Assembly: GCA_009760855.2 (NCBI GenBank)
Contig: WPIO01000032.1
Location: 1 to 64,000, forward strand
Length of the DNA stretch: 64,000 bases
DNA from: Cristatella mucedo
Taxonomy: Eukaryota > Bryozoa > Phylactolaemata > Cristatellidae
Direction of reading: 5' to 3'
The notes beneath the pieces are model-generated. The model was not told where the DNA came from and did not search any database. It saw only the letters and a list, made by a program, of their open reading frames with translations. Each line of letters opens with the position of its first letter. Positions within the stretch are counted from its first letter, which is position 1. Below are positions 41,491 to 52,430 of the stretch, one piece after another. Both the position numbers and the translations under genes were made by a program.

Positions 41491-42592
41491 TAATATAGTC
41501 AATGCACATATTATCTCTAGTGAGTAGCGCGTACGATCCACCGAAACGACTCGCCAGAACTGAGCATTAGCTGGTGCCACGGTAGAGCTGCCGCGGGGGA
41601 GCTTCCGCTAGCTAAAATCTTGTAATGCTAAGCAATAGTCGACGGATTGCGATCAGCCTCCCGCTAGTTATTGCGGTGCACTTACTATCTTTTATTTTTC
41701 GCGTAATGACAGCTGCTGGCTGAAGACTACTGTTTCAATATGTATGAGAGCGCGCGGCCGGCGTGAGCTCAAATTTGGGCGCACTTGAAACTTAATTCTG
41801 CGGTCGACCTGTTCCATTAAAGGGCACATTGAGCGCTTGATCAAATCGCGATGCTCGAGCAACGAAGCGGAAGGCATTAGCGCGTGGCGCTCAAGCTGCA
41901 ACTGGCTGCAACGCAAATGCAGCTCGAAATATTCAAGAGTGGCTCTCTCTCTCTCTCTCTCTGAGCCGCGTCGCTTCTGTCGCATGTATCTGTCCGTCTT
42001 AAAAGTCAAATGACCTCGGCCTCTGGCTCTTTCTTCCTTGTGCATAGATTTATCGTTTTGAGGTAATACAGCGCCTCATATATTCGTCGCGTAGCCCAGT
42101 GAATGCGTTTGCTTATCCATTTCCACTGGCCATTGTCAGGAAGCCATTTCTCCACGAACGAATCCGCTCGTTTTCGCTCGTCGAGCTGCCACCGCTAGCA
42201 AAAAAAAAGCTCAAAGAGGGGCTGTGAGCTTACGGGAATTTAGGAATGCGTTCCTCCGAGACACACCTCACGCAGTTGCCATTGCAGTACTAAGCATCTA
42301 AGCAGTCCTAAAATAGTTGCGCACGGCCCGCTTCGATCTGTAAGAAAACACCGCTTTAATCTCCGAACGCGAGAGCGCAGGTGCAAGCGCAGGCGAGCGG
42401 GAGGTTGCACGAGTGGGCGGGCGCCCGCCCCGGCCGGAAGCGGCGTCCAGCGATCGAGCTGCAGCAAGGAAAGCTGCCAGCCGTGCACATGCAGCCTGCA
42501 GGTTATTGCACACAGCAGTTCTGCTACTGTCCTTGAAGTGCAGTGCGTCGCTATTTTCGCCTAAACTTCCTTACAGCGAGCCCAGTGCTGTG

Positions 42593-42843
42593 CTTCCAAG
42601 TAATTTCGTCGCTGTCTTATGTCGACTAGCATTCTGACGTCTTTTGTGCTAAAGTCAAACAGTAAAACTGCCGGGGACTTTCAAGCAATTTCGTCACTGT
42701 CTTATGTTGATTGACATGCTGACGTATTTTGCTTTTGTTTAGATCAACCAAAAACTGCGGGTGACTTTCAAGCAATTCTTTCCTATCTTACGTCGATCGT
42801 TATGCTGACGTCTAATGTCAGACAATAAAACTGCGGACGACTG
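42593..42843 (+). repeat. Tandem repeat, 3 x about 85 bp
   Basis: Units start at 42593, 42678 and 42765 with CTTNCAAGNAATT, share TCTTANGT, ATGCTGACGT-like blocks and the AAACTGC end, and diverge moderately. Confidence 0.85.
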
Positions 42844-43527
42844 ATGCCCACCCACTAGCCGATAGCTTCTGCACGCTAATTGACGGATGTGCCTCATTTG
42901 TGTCGTGGGTTAAAGCAGAGCCCCCGGTGCAACCAGTCAGCATCGTAGCCTCTTTTCAATGCTCAAGGGCGAATGTAATCAGAGACCAAATACTAAATGT
43001 CGTCAGTCAAACGAAATTAGCAGATTTGCAGTTCGTTGTGCAGCTGATTTTGTATAGGGTCGCGAAATACTTGGTAACTATATCTTCTAAGCAGCCTGTG
43101 CGCCTATGAAGCGAAGGACACGAATCACTCTTGTGCACTACAAACATCGGACAATCTTGAAGACCCGCTGGCCCAATCGTACTCGGAGAGCTCACCGTCG
43201 CATCATCCGCGGTTGCTTTGATCCACTAAGAGGCAGCCATTAGCCGCTGCCGCAATGAGCCGTGTCGGCGGTGCGACCGAGTAGCCCAGACACGCGGCAA
43301 TATAATGAGGACAGCCAGACAATGCCGAGACCAGCACTTTCGAGGGCGCCATTTCGAGAACTCGCCGCCGCCGCGAAGCCCTCAAAGAACGCTCGCGCCT
43401 GTACCGTTCAGCGCTCAGCTCTCGCGTTCCGTCCAACGCAAGCGTAGAGTTCTCGTGGGAGCGTGCGTTCCATGCGCACGCTAGTCGGCACAACGACGGA
43501 GCTAGTTTCCCCGCAACGGGCGCACCG

Positions 43528-43528
<1 letters not shown>

Positions 43529-43613
<85 letters not shown>

Positions 43614-44435
43614 GTCTCTCTGTCTCTCTGTCTCTCTGTATCTCTATCTCATTGTCTCTCTGTCTCTCTGTCTCTCTATCTCTCTCATCTCTCCGTCTGT
43701 CTGTCTCTGTCTCTGTCTCTGTCTCTGTCTCTGTCTCTGTCTCTGTCTCTGTCTCTGTCTCTGTCTCTGTCTCTGTCTCTGTCTCTGTCTCTGTCTCTGT
43801 CTCTGTCTCTGTCTTTGTCTCTCTGTCTCTGTCTCTGTCTCTGTCTCTGTCTCTGTCTCTGTCTCTGTCTCTGTCTCTGTCTCTGTCTTTGTCTCTCTGT
43901 CACTCTGCCTCTCTGTCTCTCTGTCTCTCTGTCTCTCTGTCTCTCTGTCTCTCTGTCACTCTGTCTCTCTGTCTCTCTCTGTCTCTCTCTGTCACTGTGT
44001 CTCTCTGTGTCTCTCTGTCTCTCTCTGTCTCTCTCTCTCTGTGTCTCTGTGTCTCTGTGTCTCTGTGTCTCTGTGTCTCTGTGTCTCTGTGTCTCTGTGT
44101 CTCTGTGTCTCTGTGTCTCTGTGTCTCTGTGTCTCTGTGTCTCTGTGTCTCTGTGTCTCTGTGTCTCTGTGTCTCTGTGTCTCTGTGTCTCTGTGTCTCT
44201 GTGTCTCTGTGTCTCTGTGTCTCTGTGTCTCTGTGTCTCTCTGTCTCTCCGTCTCTCCGTCTCTCTGTCTCTCTGTCTCTCTGTCTCTCTGTCTCTCTGT
44301 CTCTCTGTCTCTCTGTCTCTCTGTCTCTCTGTCTCTCTGTCTCTCTGTCTCTCTGTCTCTCTCTGTCTCTCTGTCTCTCTGTCTCTCTGTCTCTCTGTCT
44401 CTCTGTCTCTCTGTCTCTCTGTCTCTCTGTCTCTT
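43529..44435 (+). repeat. 0.9-kb hierarchical CT/CTCTGT/CTCTGTGT satellite
   Basis: It contains successive blocks: pure CT (to about 43607), mixed (to 43690), hexamer CTCTGT (about 43700-43890), octamer CTCTCTGT with variants (to about 44040), octamer CTCTGTGT (44041-44235), and octamer CTCTCTGT (44240-44430). Open frames through it on both strands are by-products of the short period and lack of stops. Confidence 0.97.
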
Positions 44436-44626
44436 GCCCAGCACTCCTAGTGTGCCTGTGGATAGACGACGAGCGCTTTGAGGTGCGCGTTCGTGAACCT
44501 CGGCGTCAGGCCTTCGGAGCTTGGGGCCGGACTATTTCTCCAAGACGCGAGCCGCCTCGCGATGTGTGCAGCATGTGCAAGCCGGTTGCCGAGCGACACA
44601 AAAAACCGAGCTCTGTCGGGGCAGCG

Positions 44627-44676
44627 CGGACGCGCTCGGTAGTGCGCGCGCGCGCGCGTGCTACCGAGCGCGTCCG
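44627..44676. repeat. 16-bp perfect inverted repeat around alternating GC
   Basis: Left arm CGGACGCGCTCGGTAG (44627-44642) and right arm CTACCGAGCGCGTCCG (44661-44676) are exact complements. The 18-nt spacer is almost pure alternating GC and can itself pair. Confidence 0.93.
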
Positions 44677-45533
44677 ACCGCCTGCGCCTGAGCGCCGTGC
44701 GCGAAAGGTCTCTGACTAGACGAGCGTGCGCTCGACTTGGTTTCGCGGCAGTCGATCGCATGCCGTTCGACCGCTGCAGCGCGTGCGCGGCAGCAGCGAC
44801 TGGAACTGAGTATGCTGAGCGAGCAGACGTCGTTTCCCTTCCCCGACACACGCACGCGCACTCACGCGCGCACATCCGACATCGCCCTCACAGGCGCCTT
44901 CGCGGGGCTCGGGGCAGCGTCGGCGCGCATATGTAAGCGCGCACATTTCCTGTCAGCCCTAGATGGCCGTAAATAACGCCGCAAGTGCGCCTAATGCGAA
45001 AGTCACACGCTTACGTTCAGCTGAGCGCCGGCCGCGGCGCTCAGCAGTAAAGGTCGCGTGCGGTAAGCTGGATCTCCAATTGACGTCACTGTGCCTGCTG
45101 CTCTTTTGTTGGGGTTGAATCATGTTTCGCAAATATCGCTTGCAGCCAAGTGCCGATAGCGAAACCTTTCCGGCAGTCGGCGCACTTGCTCCCGCGAGGC
45201 GAGCCGATCGCCGCAGCGTCGCTATTGTGGCTGTCGAAGAGACAAGCGCGTCTCCGACAGCTCGCGACTCCGACAGCTCGTGCCTCGTTGATGTTTGCCG
45301 GTTTTCGCTGCTACATCGCTTTCATTCGCGACGCTGGCGGCAGAAGAACGTTTCCTCGGCGTCGAGCGAATGAATTTCTCTGGATGTCCACTAGGGCCTC
45401 TGGCGCTGTCTGCGCCACGTAGACGAAAGTACCAGCCTGCGAACCATCATTCCGGCACGTCACTTGTTTACGTAAGGGGCACGTCTAGCTGTAGTGCGAT
45501 ACAAGTGATAAATATTAAATAAACATTAGCTGA

Positions 45534-45690
45534 TTCTTTACAGCCTCATTTGCATAGTGTTAGAAGAGCCTTAACGGCTATCACCACCGCTCGCAATTGG
45601 CAATACAGAATTGCCCTCTGCAGGATACGAACCCACGGCTTCGGTCGTGAAAAGCGGGCACCTTCCCTTCTGCCTAGTCAATGTGGCTTT
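45534..45690 (-). mobile_element. tRNA-derived SINE, family A
   Basis: The minus strand shows head GACTAGGCAGAAGGGAAGGT, B-box-like GGGTTCGTATCCTGC, body GCGAGCGGTGGTGATAGCC, and TTAAGGCTCTTCTAACACTA. Confidence 0.75.
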
Positions 45691-46264
45691 GAGTCGAGCG
45701 ACGATGTATCTGTACCTGTGCTTGCAATCTTCCCACTTAACTTGAAGCTGAAATTGAAGCTAATCATTGGTTCTGCGCATCTAAATTTTAAGGCCAGTCA
45801 CACTTGATTACAGAGTTTGGGTGCTTCGCGAGAGGGATAAACATAGTAGAGCTCCATTATCACTGGCATTTCTCATCATATAACCGGGAAAAAATGAATC
45901 TCTTTGAAGACAGCCTGATATGGCCAGGCGATGGCTTAGCTCCATTTTTAGAGAATTTATTGTAACTGAGAATAGTTTATGGCTATGCAAAAGTGTGCTG
46001 CAACGACCTCGTTTCTGTCAGATGTACTGCTGTTGCCGAGCCTCCTTTGACCGAGTCCTTGCAGACGCTTACAGACAATTACTGGTGAACCTGGCTTCTC
46101 AAAGCATCGCTTAAGAGTCGTATTTACTGCACGGCTACGCGCAGAGATGCGCTGACTGTGGAAGAGCAAGGAAGGAAATATGAGCACCCGTACTTTAGAT
46201 ATAACAAGTACGTGCCGGTAGCTTAGATATGTCGGTACCAAAGTCTTGCAGAAGGACGGATCGA

Positions 46265-46374
46265 AACTTTAAACCTAACAAGTAAATTAAAGTCGGGTTT
46301 TAGAGCTAATCACTCCACAGAGTCAGAACGCTACGAGTATATATTTACCTTCTCAGGAATGTAGACTCAGGTTG

Positions 46375-46449
<75 letters not shown>

Positions 46450-46737
46450 GCTCGCTTGGGTGAATCTTTCTGCAGCGCTTACTACTACCGGTCGCTAAGT
46501 ATTTCTTATCATCTATCTTAGCATATGATATCATCTCGTCTGGGCACCACTAACACTGCACTGCGATGGTGCAAGTCCGATCTCAATAGGAGGTTTCAGA
46601 GCATTGATGTCAACGGACAATATTCATCCGAAGAGTCTCGAATCAGGGATAACCCAGTGGGGCTCTCTGCTCGGTGTACTTCTTTTCACAATTTATACTC
46701 TTTCTCTTGCCGATGTAACCGGAAGGCACAATCTAGG
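46265..46737 (+). mobile_element. L2 fragment split by a CT microsatellite and ended by a heptamer array
   Basis: L2 coding reads FRANHSTES near 46295, then a CT array at 46376-46450 where the L2 consensus has GTGTCTCTGCTTG. It resumes as SSRLGTTNTALRW and SIDVNGQYSSE, up to LADVTGRHNL near 46733. At the point where the L2 would read RFHFYADD, the GGGCTGT array starts. Confidence 0.8.
46376..46450 (+). repeat. CT microsatellite inside an L2 copy
   Basis: About 75 bp of CT, located where L2 has GTGTCTCTGC. Confidence 0.9.
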
Positions 46738-47102
46738 CTGTAGGCTGTGGGCTGTGGGCTGTGGGCTGTGGGCTGTGGGCTGTGGGCTGTGGGCTGTGGG
46801 CTGTGGGCTGTGGGCTGTGGGCTGTGGGCTGTGGGCTGTGGGCTGTGGGCTGTGGGCTGTGGGCTGTGGGCTGTGGGCTGTGGGCTGTGGGCTGTGGGCT
46901 GTGGGCTGTGGGCTGTGGGCTGTGGGCTGTGGGCTTTGGGTTTTAGGCTTTAGGCTTTAGGCTTTAGGCTTTAGGCTTTAGGCTTTAGGCTTTAGGCTTT
47001 AGGCTTTAGGCTTTAGGCTTTAGGCTTTAGGCTTTGGGTTTTGGGTTTTTAGGGTTTGGGTTTTGGGTTTTTAGGGTTTGGGCTTTGGGCTTTGTGGTTT
47101 AG
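46734..47102 (+). repeat. Heptamer array GGGCTGT grading into TTTAGGC and TTTAGGG-like
   Basis: Roughly 28 units of GGGCTGT (to about 46930) change through GGGCTTT into about 14 units of TTTAGGC (to 47035). Mixed TTTGGGTTTTGGG and TTTTTAGGGTTTGGG motifs follow. Confidence 0.95.
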
Positions 47103-47211
47103 GCGAGAACGCGAGGCACCTTGCCCCTAGGCAAAACCAGGGAGGGTAGAGCGAATGCTATGGCGGGGGGGGGGTGGTTTCTGCGCCTCCATTTAAATAT
47201 TGTTATGTATG

Positions 47212-47785
47212 TACTGATGTCAGTGTGAGAGTGAGTTCCGGGCTTTGCGAGCATAGGAACTGAAGATAGGGATATCGAAACAATTTCGCTTCGTTAGAGG
47301 CACAACAACTCTGGTAACTAAAGTCAGAAGAGTGAGCGGATATAACGGAAGTGAGCGGATATAACGGAAGTGAGCGGATATAACGGAAGTGAGCGGATAT
47401 AGCGGAAAGCCTGTGGAGTGAATCTTTCCTGTAGTTACGACTGAGCAAGACTAAAGGAACTTCAAAATGAGTGACATAACCTTGAATCCGATGCACTTCT
47501 GTACGGGAAGCCAATATAGGTCTGTGGGAAGGGGCGGAATTTCGCAGCTTCGACCGCCACGATAGATGACCCCTGCAGCTGCAGCTGCAGCGCTTCGCGC
47601 CCTCCGTAAGCGCCTTAGTGTAAAGGCTGAGGACCAGCAAATAACGAGTTACATAAGTCTACACAGGACGTCGCGAATCTATGGACCTGCTTGACTGTAG
47701 TATGCATATCTGGGCAAGCCCGAATGTTTGCCGTGCTACCACGTTACCTTGCTGAAAATAGGCAGAAAGCAGCCACAGCAGCCAT
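47212..47785 (-). mobile_element. L2 fragment carrying a 19-bp minisatellite
   Basis: The minus strand matches the L2 RT C-terminal part and the WNSLP region, with many frame breaks. Four copies of a 19-bp unit (47332-47407) interrupt it. Confidence 0.7.
47332..47407 (+). repeat. 19-bp minisatellite, 4 copies
   Basis: The unit GTGAGCGGATATAACGGAA is repeated four times, with one substitution in the last copy. It lies within an L2 fragment. Confidence 0.93.
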
Positions 47786-48398
47786 ATAAATCAGCTTTCG
47801 CCGAATCGGAACGCATGCAGCTAATCACGTCATTAACCGCCGCCGCCGTCGCCCAGCGTGACATCGCTAAGCGGCAGGCTGGGACGTAGACCCCTGCATT
47901 GGGCGCCGCCGTCAGTGCCAGCTCCAGTCGACCTGCCGTCGATGGCGGCGCGTTGGTTAAGCCGGCCCCTACGATCTTACTTCGTGCTCACCTAGCCAGG
48001 AGTCGCGGCGACCTCGATATTTCGATAGGCGGCATTCAATTGGCCGTTGGGCCGTTTTGACGAGCGAACCGACCGAACGGGAAAGCGTTGCACGAATAAC
48101 GGCCTCGGAAAATAGCGGTTCTCAAGGTCGTTGCAGTAAGAAGAAGAAACAAGCTCTCTCGACTGAGCGAGCGCCAAGATCCGGCTAGCAACAGCGATGA
48201 GCGCGCAGGCAGCGAGCAGGCAGCGAGCGATACTTATTCAGAGTCACTCATACGTTGCTGCATTATTTGCGCGCGTCGTGAAGCGCGTTTTCAGTTTCGG
48301 CGCTTTGGCAAGTTCTCGCTCGGCGCACTGGCAGCCGCCGTCACCTTCCGCTCGTCTGCTGCTGGCCGCCTGCTTCGCTGGACAGGTTAAGCTGAGAC

Positions 48399-48549
48399 GC
48401 GGAGCAGATCGCGGAGCAGATCGCGGAGCAGATCGCGGAGCAGATCGCGGAGCAGATCGCGGAGCAGATCGCGGAGCAGATCGCGGAGCAGATCGCGGAG
48501 CAGATCGCGGAGCAGATCGCGGAGCAGATCGCGGAGCAGATCGCGGAGC
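48399..48549 (+). repeat. 12-bp minisatellite, about 12.5 copies
   Basis: The unit GCGGAGCAGATC is repeated without mismatch. Because 12 is divisible by 3, both strands stay open across it (RGAD on plus, RSAP on minus). There is no other sign of a gene. Confidence 0.95.
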
Positions 48550-49994
48550 GACCAGCTCTTCAAGCTCCTTTCGCACGTGGACCGACACACTCGGAGCGCG
48601 TCGCTGTGCTTAGCGCAGGCGACCGAGGTGGCCTGGGACAACTGAAAGGCTCCTTTGGTAAAGCACGCCGACCAAGGCGACGTCCAGACCAGCTACAGTC
48701 CTCGTATCAAATCATCGCAGCGAGCGGCAGCCGTGCAATAGCTGGCGCATTGCACATCATCTTGCTGATGACGCGCGTCAATTTTTCTCGCCTTTCTCAG
48801 TAGACTGAGCAAGTTCTCACTCCTTCCGCTTCCCCATCTCCATTATAGGGCTCGCGCCTCCTCCTCCTCCTCCGCGAGAGCGCTGCCGCCGCCAGTGACA
48901 GGCCAGTGCCCCGCATCTGAGATCTAACGTAACTCGGCGAGTCGTCGTTCCGCCTGGCCTCGCAGACGTGCAGGCAGGAAGCAGACGAGTCGGCCGCCAC
49001 TCCTCTTTGTTCGATGAACGCGCTACATGCGTACTACGGATCGTCGTATATGAAATCCGCGCTAAAACAAAAAGAGAAATTTACCAAGGCACCCTCTCAC
49101 TGACTGCGTGGCAACTTTGCAATCAAAAGTCGGGAGAGCTTTAAGACTGACATTAATTAACACCTACATGCTCTCGGTCGGTACCATAGCTACTCTCAGA
49201 CGGCCTGGCGATCGAGAGCGAGCGAGCGAGTACATTAAATTTACTAGCAGCCGGTACCCTGATTTCCGCTGTAAACGGTGATGAAAGTTTGCGGCGTAAG
49301 TCTCTCTAGCAATTTTGACGTGAGCGACGATGCTTAAAACGTACGTTGCGGCAAAAGAAGGAGGCCTCGAATTGCTGCAATCGAGCACGCTCGCTTTACA
49401 AAATTCGCTACGTAGGTATTTGAAATTGGGTGTAGGGTTCCCCGATTGATTAAAGACGTCTCACGCCGATCGCCGTCAGCACTCTTGCTCGTCACGTCGT
49501 ACCGGACTTTTTAGCCTTTCAAGTGCGTGCTTTATGTTGCGGCTTGCCCTAGCAATTGGCGAACCAGCGGTACATAGCGCTTGTGTGGTTTGACCTTAAG
49601 TCTTCTATTTTTGTAAGAACGCTTAGGTCTTTCAATCATGCCGCACTGTCCTAATCCTACGTACTTTCGACACATTGCCTCCTGACAGCTTAGACAAATA
49701 GGGCGCGCTATTGGACTACTACTCAATTAGTAAAATGTCGGTTCCTTGAAATGGTCTTTCGACGCACGCTCCGAAAAATTTGAGATCTTAAGCACTTGAA
49801 AGCCTCGTGACCGGCGTGTACGGTAGAGAAGCTAGAGGCTTGTTAGGCTCAAGCTGGAAATGCCCTGCTCGACGGCAGCACTTCGCAAGTCTTTATGCAA
49901 AAATAAATTTCAGGCGGATAGCTGTCAGCCAGTCTACGCGCATTGCCCTTCATAGGCGGTGTGTGCCAGTACAAACATCTGGTCTGCTCTCAGC

Positions 49995-50022
49995 TGCTGT
50001 TGCTGCTGCTGCTCTCAGCTGC

Positions 50023-50055
<33 letters not shown>

Positions 50056-50060
50056 TGAGC
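49995..50060 (+). repeat. CTG trinucleotide repeat
   Basis: CTG units with CTCAG and TTCTG interruptions. Confidence 0.85.
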
Positions 50061-50529
50061 AGGCTTCCAAGTGTCGTTCAACGTAAAGGCTGGCTCTCTA
50101 TTATCTCTATTATTAGAGAGTCGTCGCTGCATGCGAACAGCTTATTTTTCTCCGCTACATCAGAATGCCTTCAGCTCGTCAGCGTCCGGAAAGGCAATTT
50201 GGAAGCTGGATATTAAAGAATAGCCAATCGTTCATGCTAGCGGACACTTTCTTACCTCTGCAGGCAGCAGATGCCAAGACGGCAGAGCAAAGAACCGGTG
50301 CGGAGAATTCTTAACTTGGATATTACCTTTGCTACTCTTTGTGGCGATTGTTAACTTGCGAGCGTAAACTAAACCGTACAATATCCAGCACTCCGACTAG
50401 CCGATACCGAGCCACCGCTCGGTATCATAATTTCTCTTCTTCCTCGCCGCTCGTCCTGGCGGTAATGAGCCGAGCCTCTGCCTTCCTGCAGAATTGAAAG
50501 CTGCAAGTCACGGCTCCGATTACTCCGTC

Positions 50530-51030
50530 GCTGGCCTGCGCTGCGCTGCGCTGCTCTGCTCTGCGCTGCTCTGTGCTTCGCTGCTCTGCTCTTCGCTTCG
50601 CTGCTCTGCTCTGCGCTGCTCTACGCTGCGCCGCTTTGCACTGCGCTGCTCTACACTTCTCTGCTCTGCGATGCGATGCGATGCGATGCTCTACGCTGCG
50701 CCGCTTTGCACTGCGCTGCTCTACACTGCTCTGCTCTGCGCTGCTCTACGCTGCTCTGCTCTACGCTGCGCCGCTTTGCACTACGCTGCTCTGCGCTGCT
50801 CTGTGCTTCGCTGCTCTGCGCTGCTCTGCTCTGCTCTGCGCTGCTCTACGCTGCTCTACGCTGCGCCGCTTTGCACTGCGCTGCTCTACGCTGCTCTGCT
50901 CTGCGATGCGATGCGATGCTCTACGCTGCGCCGCTTTGCACTGTGCTGCTCTACGCTGCTCTGCGCTGCTCTACGCTGCTCTGCTCTACGCTGCGTCGCT
51001 TTGCACTACGCTGCTCTGCGCTGCGATGCT
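50530..51030 (+). repeat. Pentamer-based satellite with higher-order units
   Basis: It is built of GCTCT/GCTGC-type pentamers. A marker CGCTTTGCA recurs at about 50632, 50702, 50772, 50867, 50932 and 50997. The spacings (70, 70, 95, 65, 65) are all multiples of five. It abuts an L2 copy. Confidence 0.93.
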
Positions 51031-51032
51031 CC

Positions 51033-51745
51033 CATGCATTTTAAATGCGACGGTCAAACGATCGACTTCTGCAGCTCAGTGCTTGCTGGTCTACCGGCCT
51101 ATGCAATCAGGCACTTACAGCTGGCGCAAAACAATGCAGCCAGGCACAGTCTCTGTCGATAGCGTCGTCGCAGTTGCCACATCACACCACTTCTCGTCGA
51201 CCTGCTCTGGCTGCCAGGCAAGCAACGCATCGACATCTTCAAGGTTCTGTCGCTCACTTTTAGGTTCCTCCATTCTCTTGCTCTAGCCTACCTATTAGAA
51301 CTACTCCACCATTCTGTTAGGCATACTAACACCAGCTTTTCTGACTCAAGTCATTTAGCTATACCTCGTACGAACCTCAAATCCTTTGGAGACTATGCAT
51401 TTAGATCGTATGCTCCCAAAGCCAGAAACTCACTCCCGACTGAGGTCACGACATTAGCTGACGACATTTTAAAGAAGCTAAAAACGCACCTGTTTATCAC
51501 AGAATCACGAGGTGCATCCTCGCGATTTGTCTGTTGTGAGCTGACTGCGTGCCGACACTTCTCACGCTACCACTAATCATATTTTACATTTTATCGGTCC
51601 ACACGCTATCACCTCTAACCACCGTATGCTTGTTAAAATTGTGCCCGTTACTACTAACCGTGTGACCGTACTATGTTAAGTGCTTAGAGAGAGATTTTAA
51701 GTTCTCCGAGTGTGCTATACAAATGCAATATTACAACTATTATTA
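51033..51745 (+). mobile_element. L2 3' part abutting a pentamer satellite
   Basis: L2 coding starts exactly at the satellite edge (FCSSVLAGLPAYAIRHLQLAQNNAAR), continues through HITPLLVDLLWLPGKQRID and SFGDYAFRSYAPKARNSLPT in changing frames, and ends in the L2 tail with TATTATTATCA near 51740. Confidence 0.82.
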
Positions 51746-51829
51746 TCACTACCTGGCCACTGCAGAAAGCCAACTTGCTCATATTAATATAGAGGCTCTG
51801 AGCTCTCTGCGCATGCATTGCAGAGATGC

Positions 51830-51972
51830 CGCTGCGCTCGCTGTTCCGCTGCGCTCGCTGTTCCGCTGCGCTCGCTGTTCCGCTGCGCTCGCTGTTCCGC
51901 TGCGCTCGCTGTTCCGCTGCGCTCGCTGTTCCGCTGCGCTCGCTGTTCCGCTGCACTCGCTGTTCCGCTGCG
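51830..51972 (+). repeat. 17-bp minisatellite, about 8 copies
   Basis: The unit TGCGCTCGCTGTTCCGC is repeated with a single substitution in the penultimate copy. Every frame is open across it. Confidence 0.95.
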
Positions 51973-52146
51973 CCCGACGACCAAGCTCTCTACCTGCGAG
52001 CACAGCTTGTTCATCGTCTTGACCTCAAGTCTGCCGTCGCCATGCTCGAACCGCGACTTGAATTCAAGCTTGCGATGACGTAGCGAATACGGTTAGTAGC
52101 GGATTCAGCGAGAATGCAGATGTTTCATCTGGGACTGGGCCTCAGC

Positions 52147-52150
<4 letters not shown>

Positions 52151-52236
<86 letters not shown>
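52151..52236 (+). repeat. GA microsatellite
   Basis: About 85 bp of uninterrupted GA. Confidence 0.95.
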
Positions 52237-52238
<2 letters not shown>

Positions 52239-52383
52239 GAACAGAGCTAGAGAAGTCACAAAAAAGAAGTCACAGAAAGCTGCAGAAAGCCGGAAATGCG
52301 GAGAGAGGCGATGAGAGCCTGTGAAAGCAGGAGGGCGCTGCAGACAGCCGGCACGGGTACAACGGATAGGCAGTTTGGCGTGC

Positions 52384-52430
52384 CTGGATAGAGATTAAAC
52401 TCTCTGACGGTGCAGTACAATAGTATAAGT
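52384..52430 (+). mobile_element. L2 3' tail remnant
   Basis: GGATAGAGATTAAACTCTCTGACGGTGCAGTACAA is an L2-like tail directly before the next L2 copy. Confidence 0.5.

Larger units (their letters stand above)
40450..43528. other. Unassigned region with repeats
   Basis: Apart from the CT arrays (41350-41485, 41942-41962) and the 85-bp tandem repeat, no gene is seen. CG-rich around 42360-42500. Confidence 0.5.
44436..46260. other. CpG-rich region then a SINE
   Basis: Strongly CG-rich from about 44450 to 45420, with overlapping ORFs in all frames as expected from composition. It may be a promoter region, but no exon can be defined. Confidence 0.45.
47790..50525. other. CpG-rich region with minisatellite
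   Basis: CG-rich between about 47830 and 49000, with the 12-bp minisatellite and a CTG repeat. No exon with conserved sequence is recognised. Confidence 0.45.

Noticed and set aside
43463-44719. 418-codon plus-strand ORF of SLSLSVSV type and minus-strand RDRETE ORFs
   Set aside because: They are translations of a CT/CTCTGT satellite, which contains no stop codons in several frames on either strand. There is no coding evidence outside the repeat.
46604-46960. ORF with GCGLWAV repeats
   Set aside because: Translation of the GGGCTGT heptamer array appended to a broken L2 frame.
46935-47102. True interstitial telomere
   Set aside because: It is continuous with the GGGCTGT array through intermediate units and starts within an L2, so local evolution explains it better than telomere insertion.
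48399-48549. CRISPR-like periodic array
   Set aside because: Repeats are contiguous with no unique spacers. The same holds for the 17-, 19- and 20-bp arrays. The genome is eukaryotic.
48197-48613. 138-codon ORF with RGAD repeats
   Set aside because: A 12-bp minisatellite keeps both strands open; the flanks show no conserved sequence.
51684-52083. ORFs with 17-residue repeats (LFRCARCSAALAVPLRS)
   Set aside because: A 17-bp tandem repeat is read in all three frames in turn; all six frames are open.
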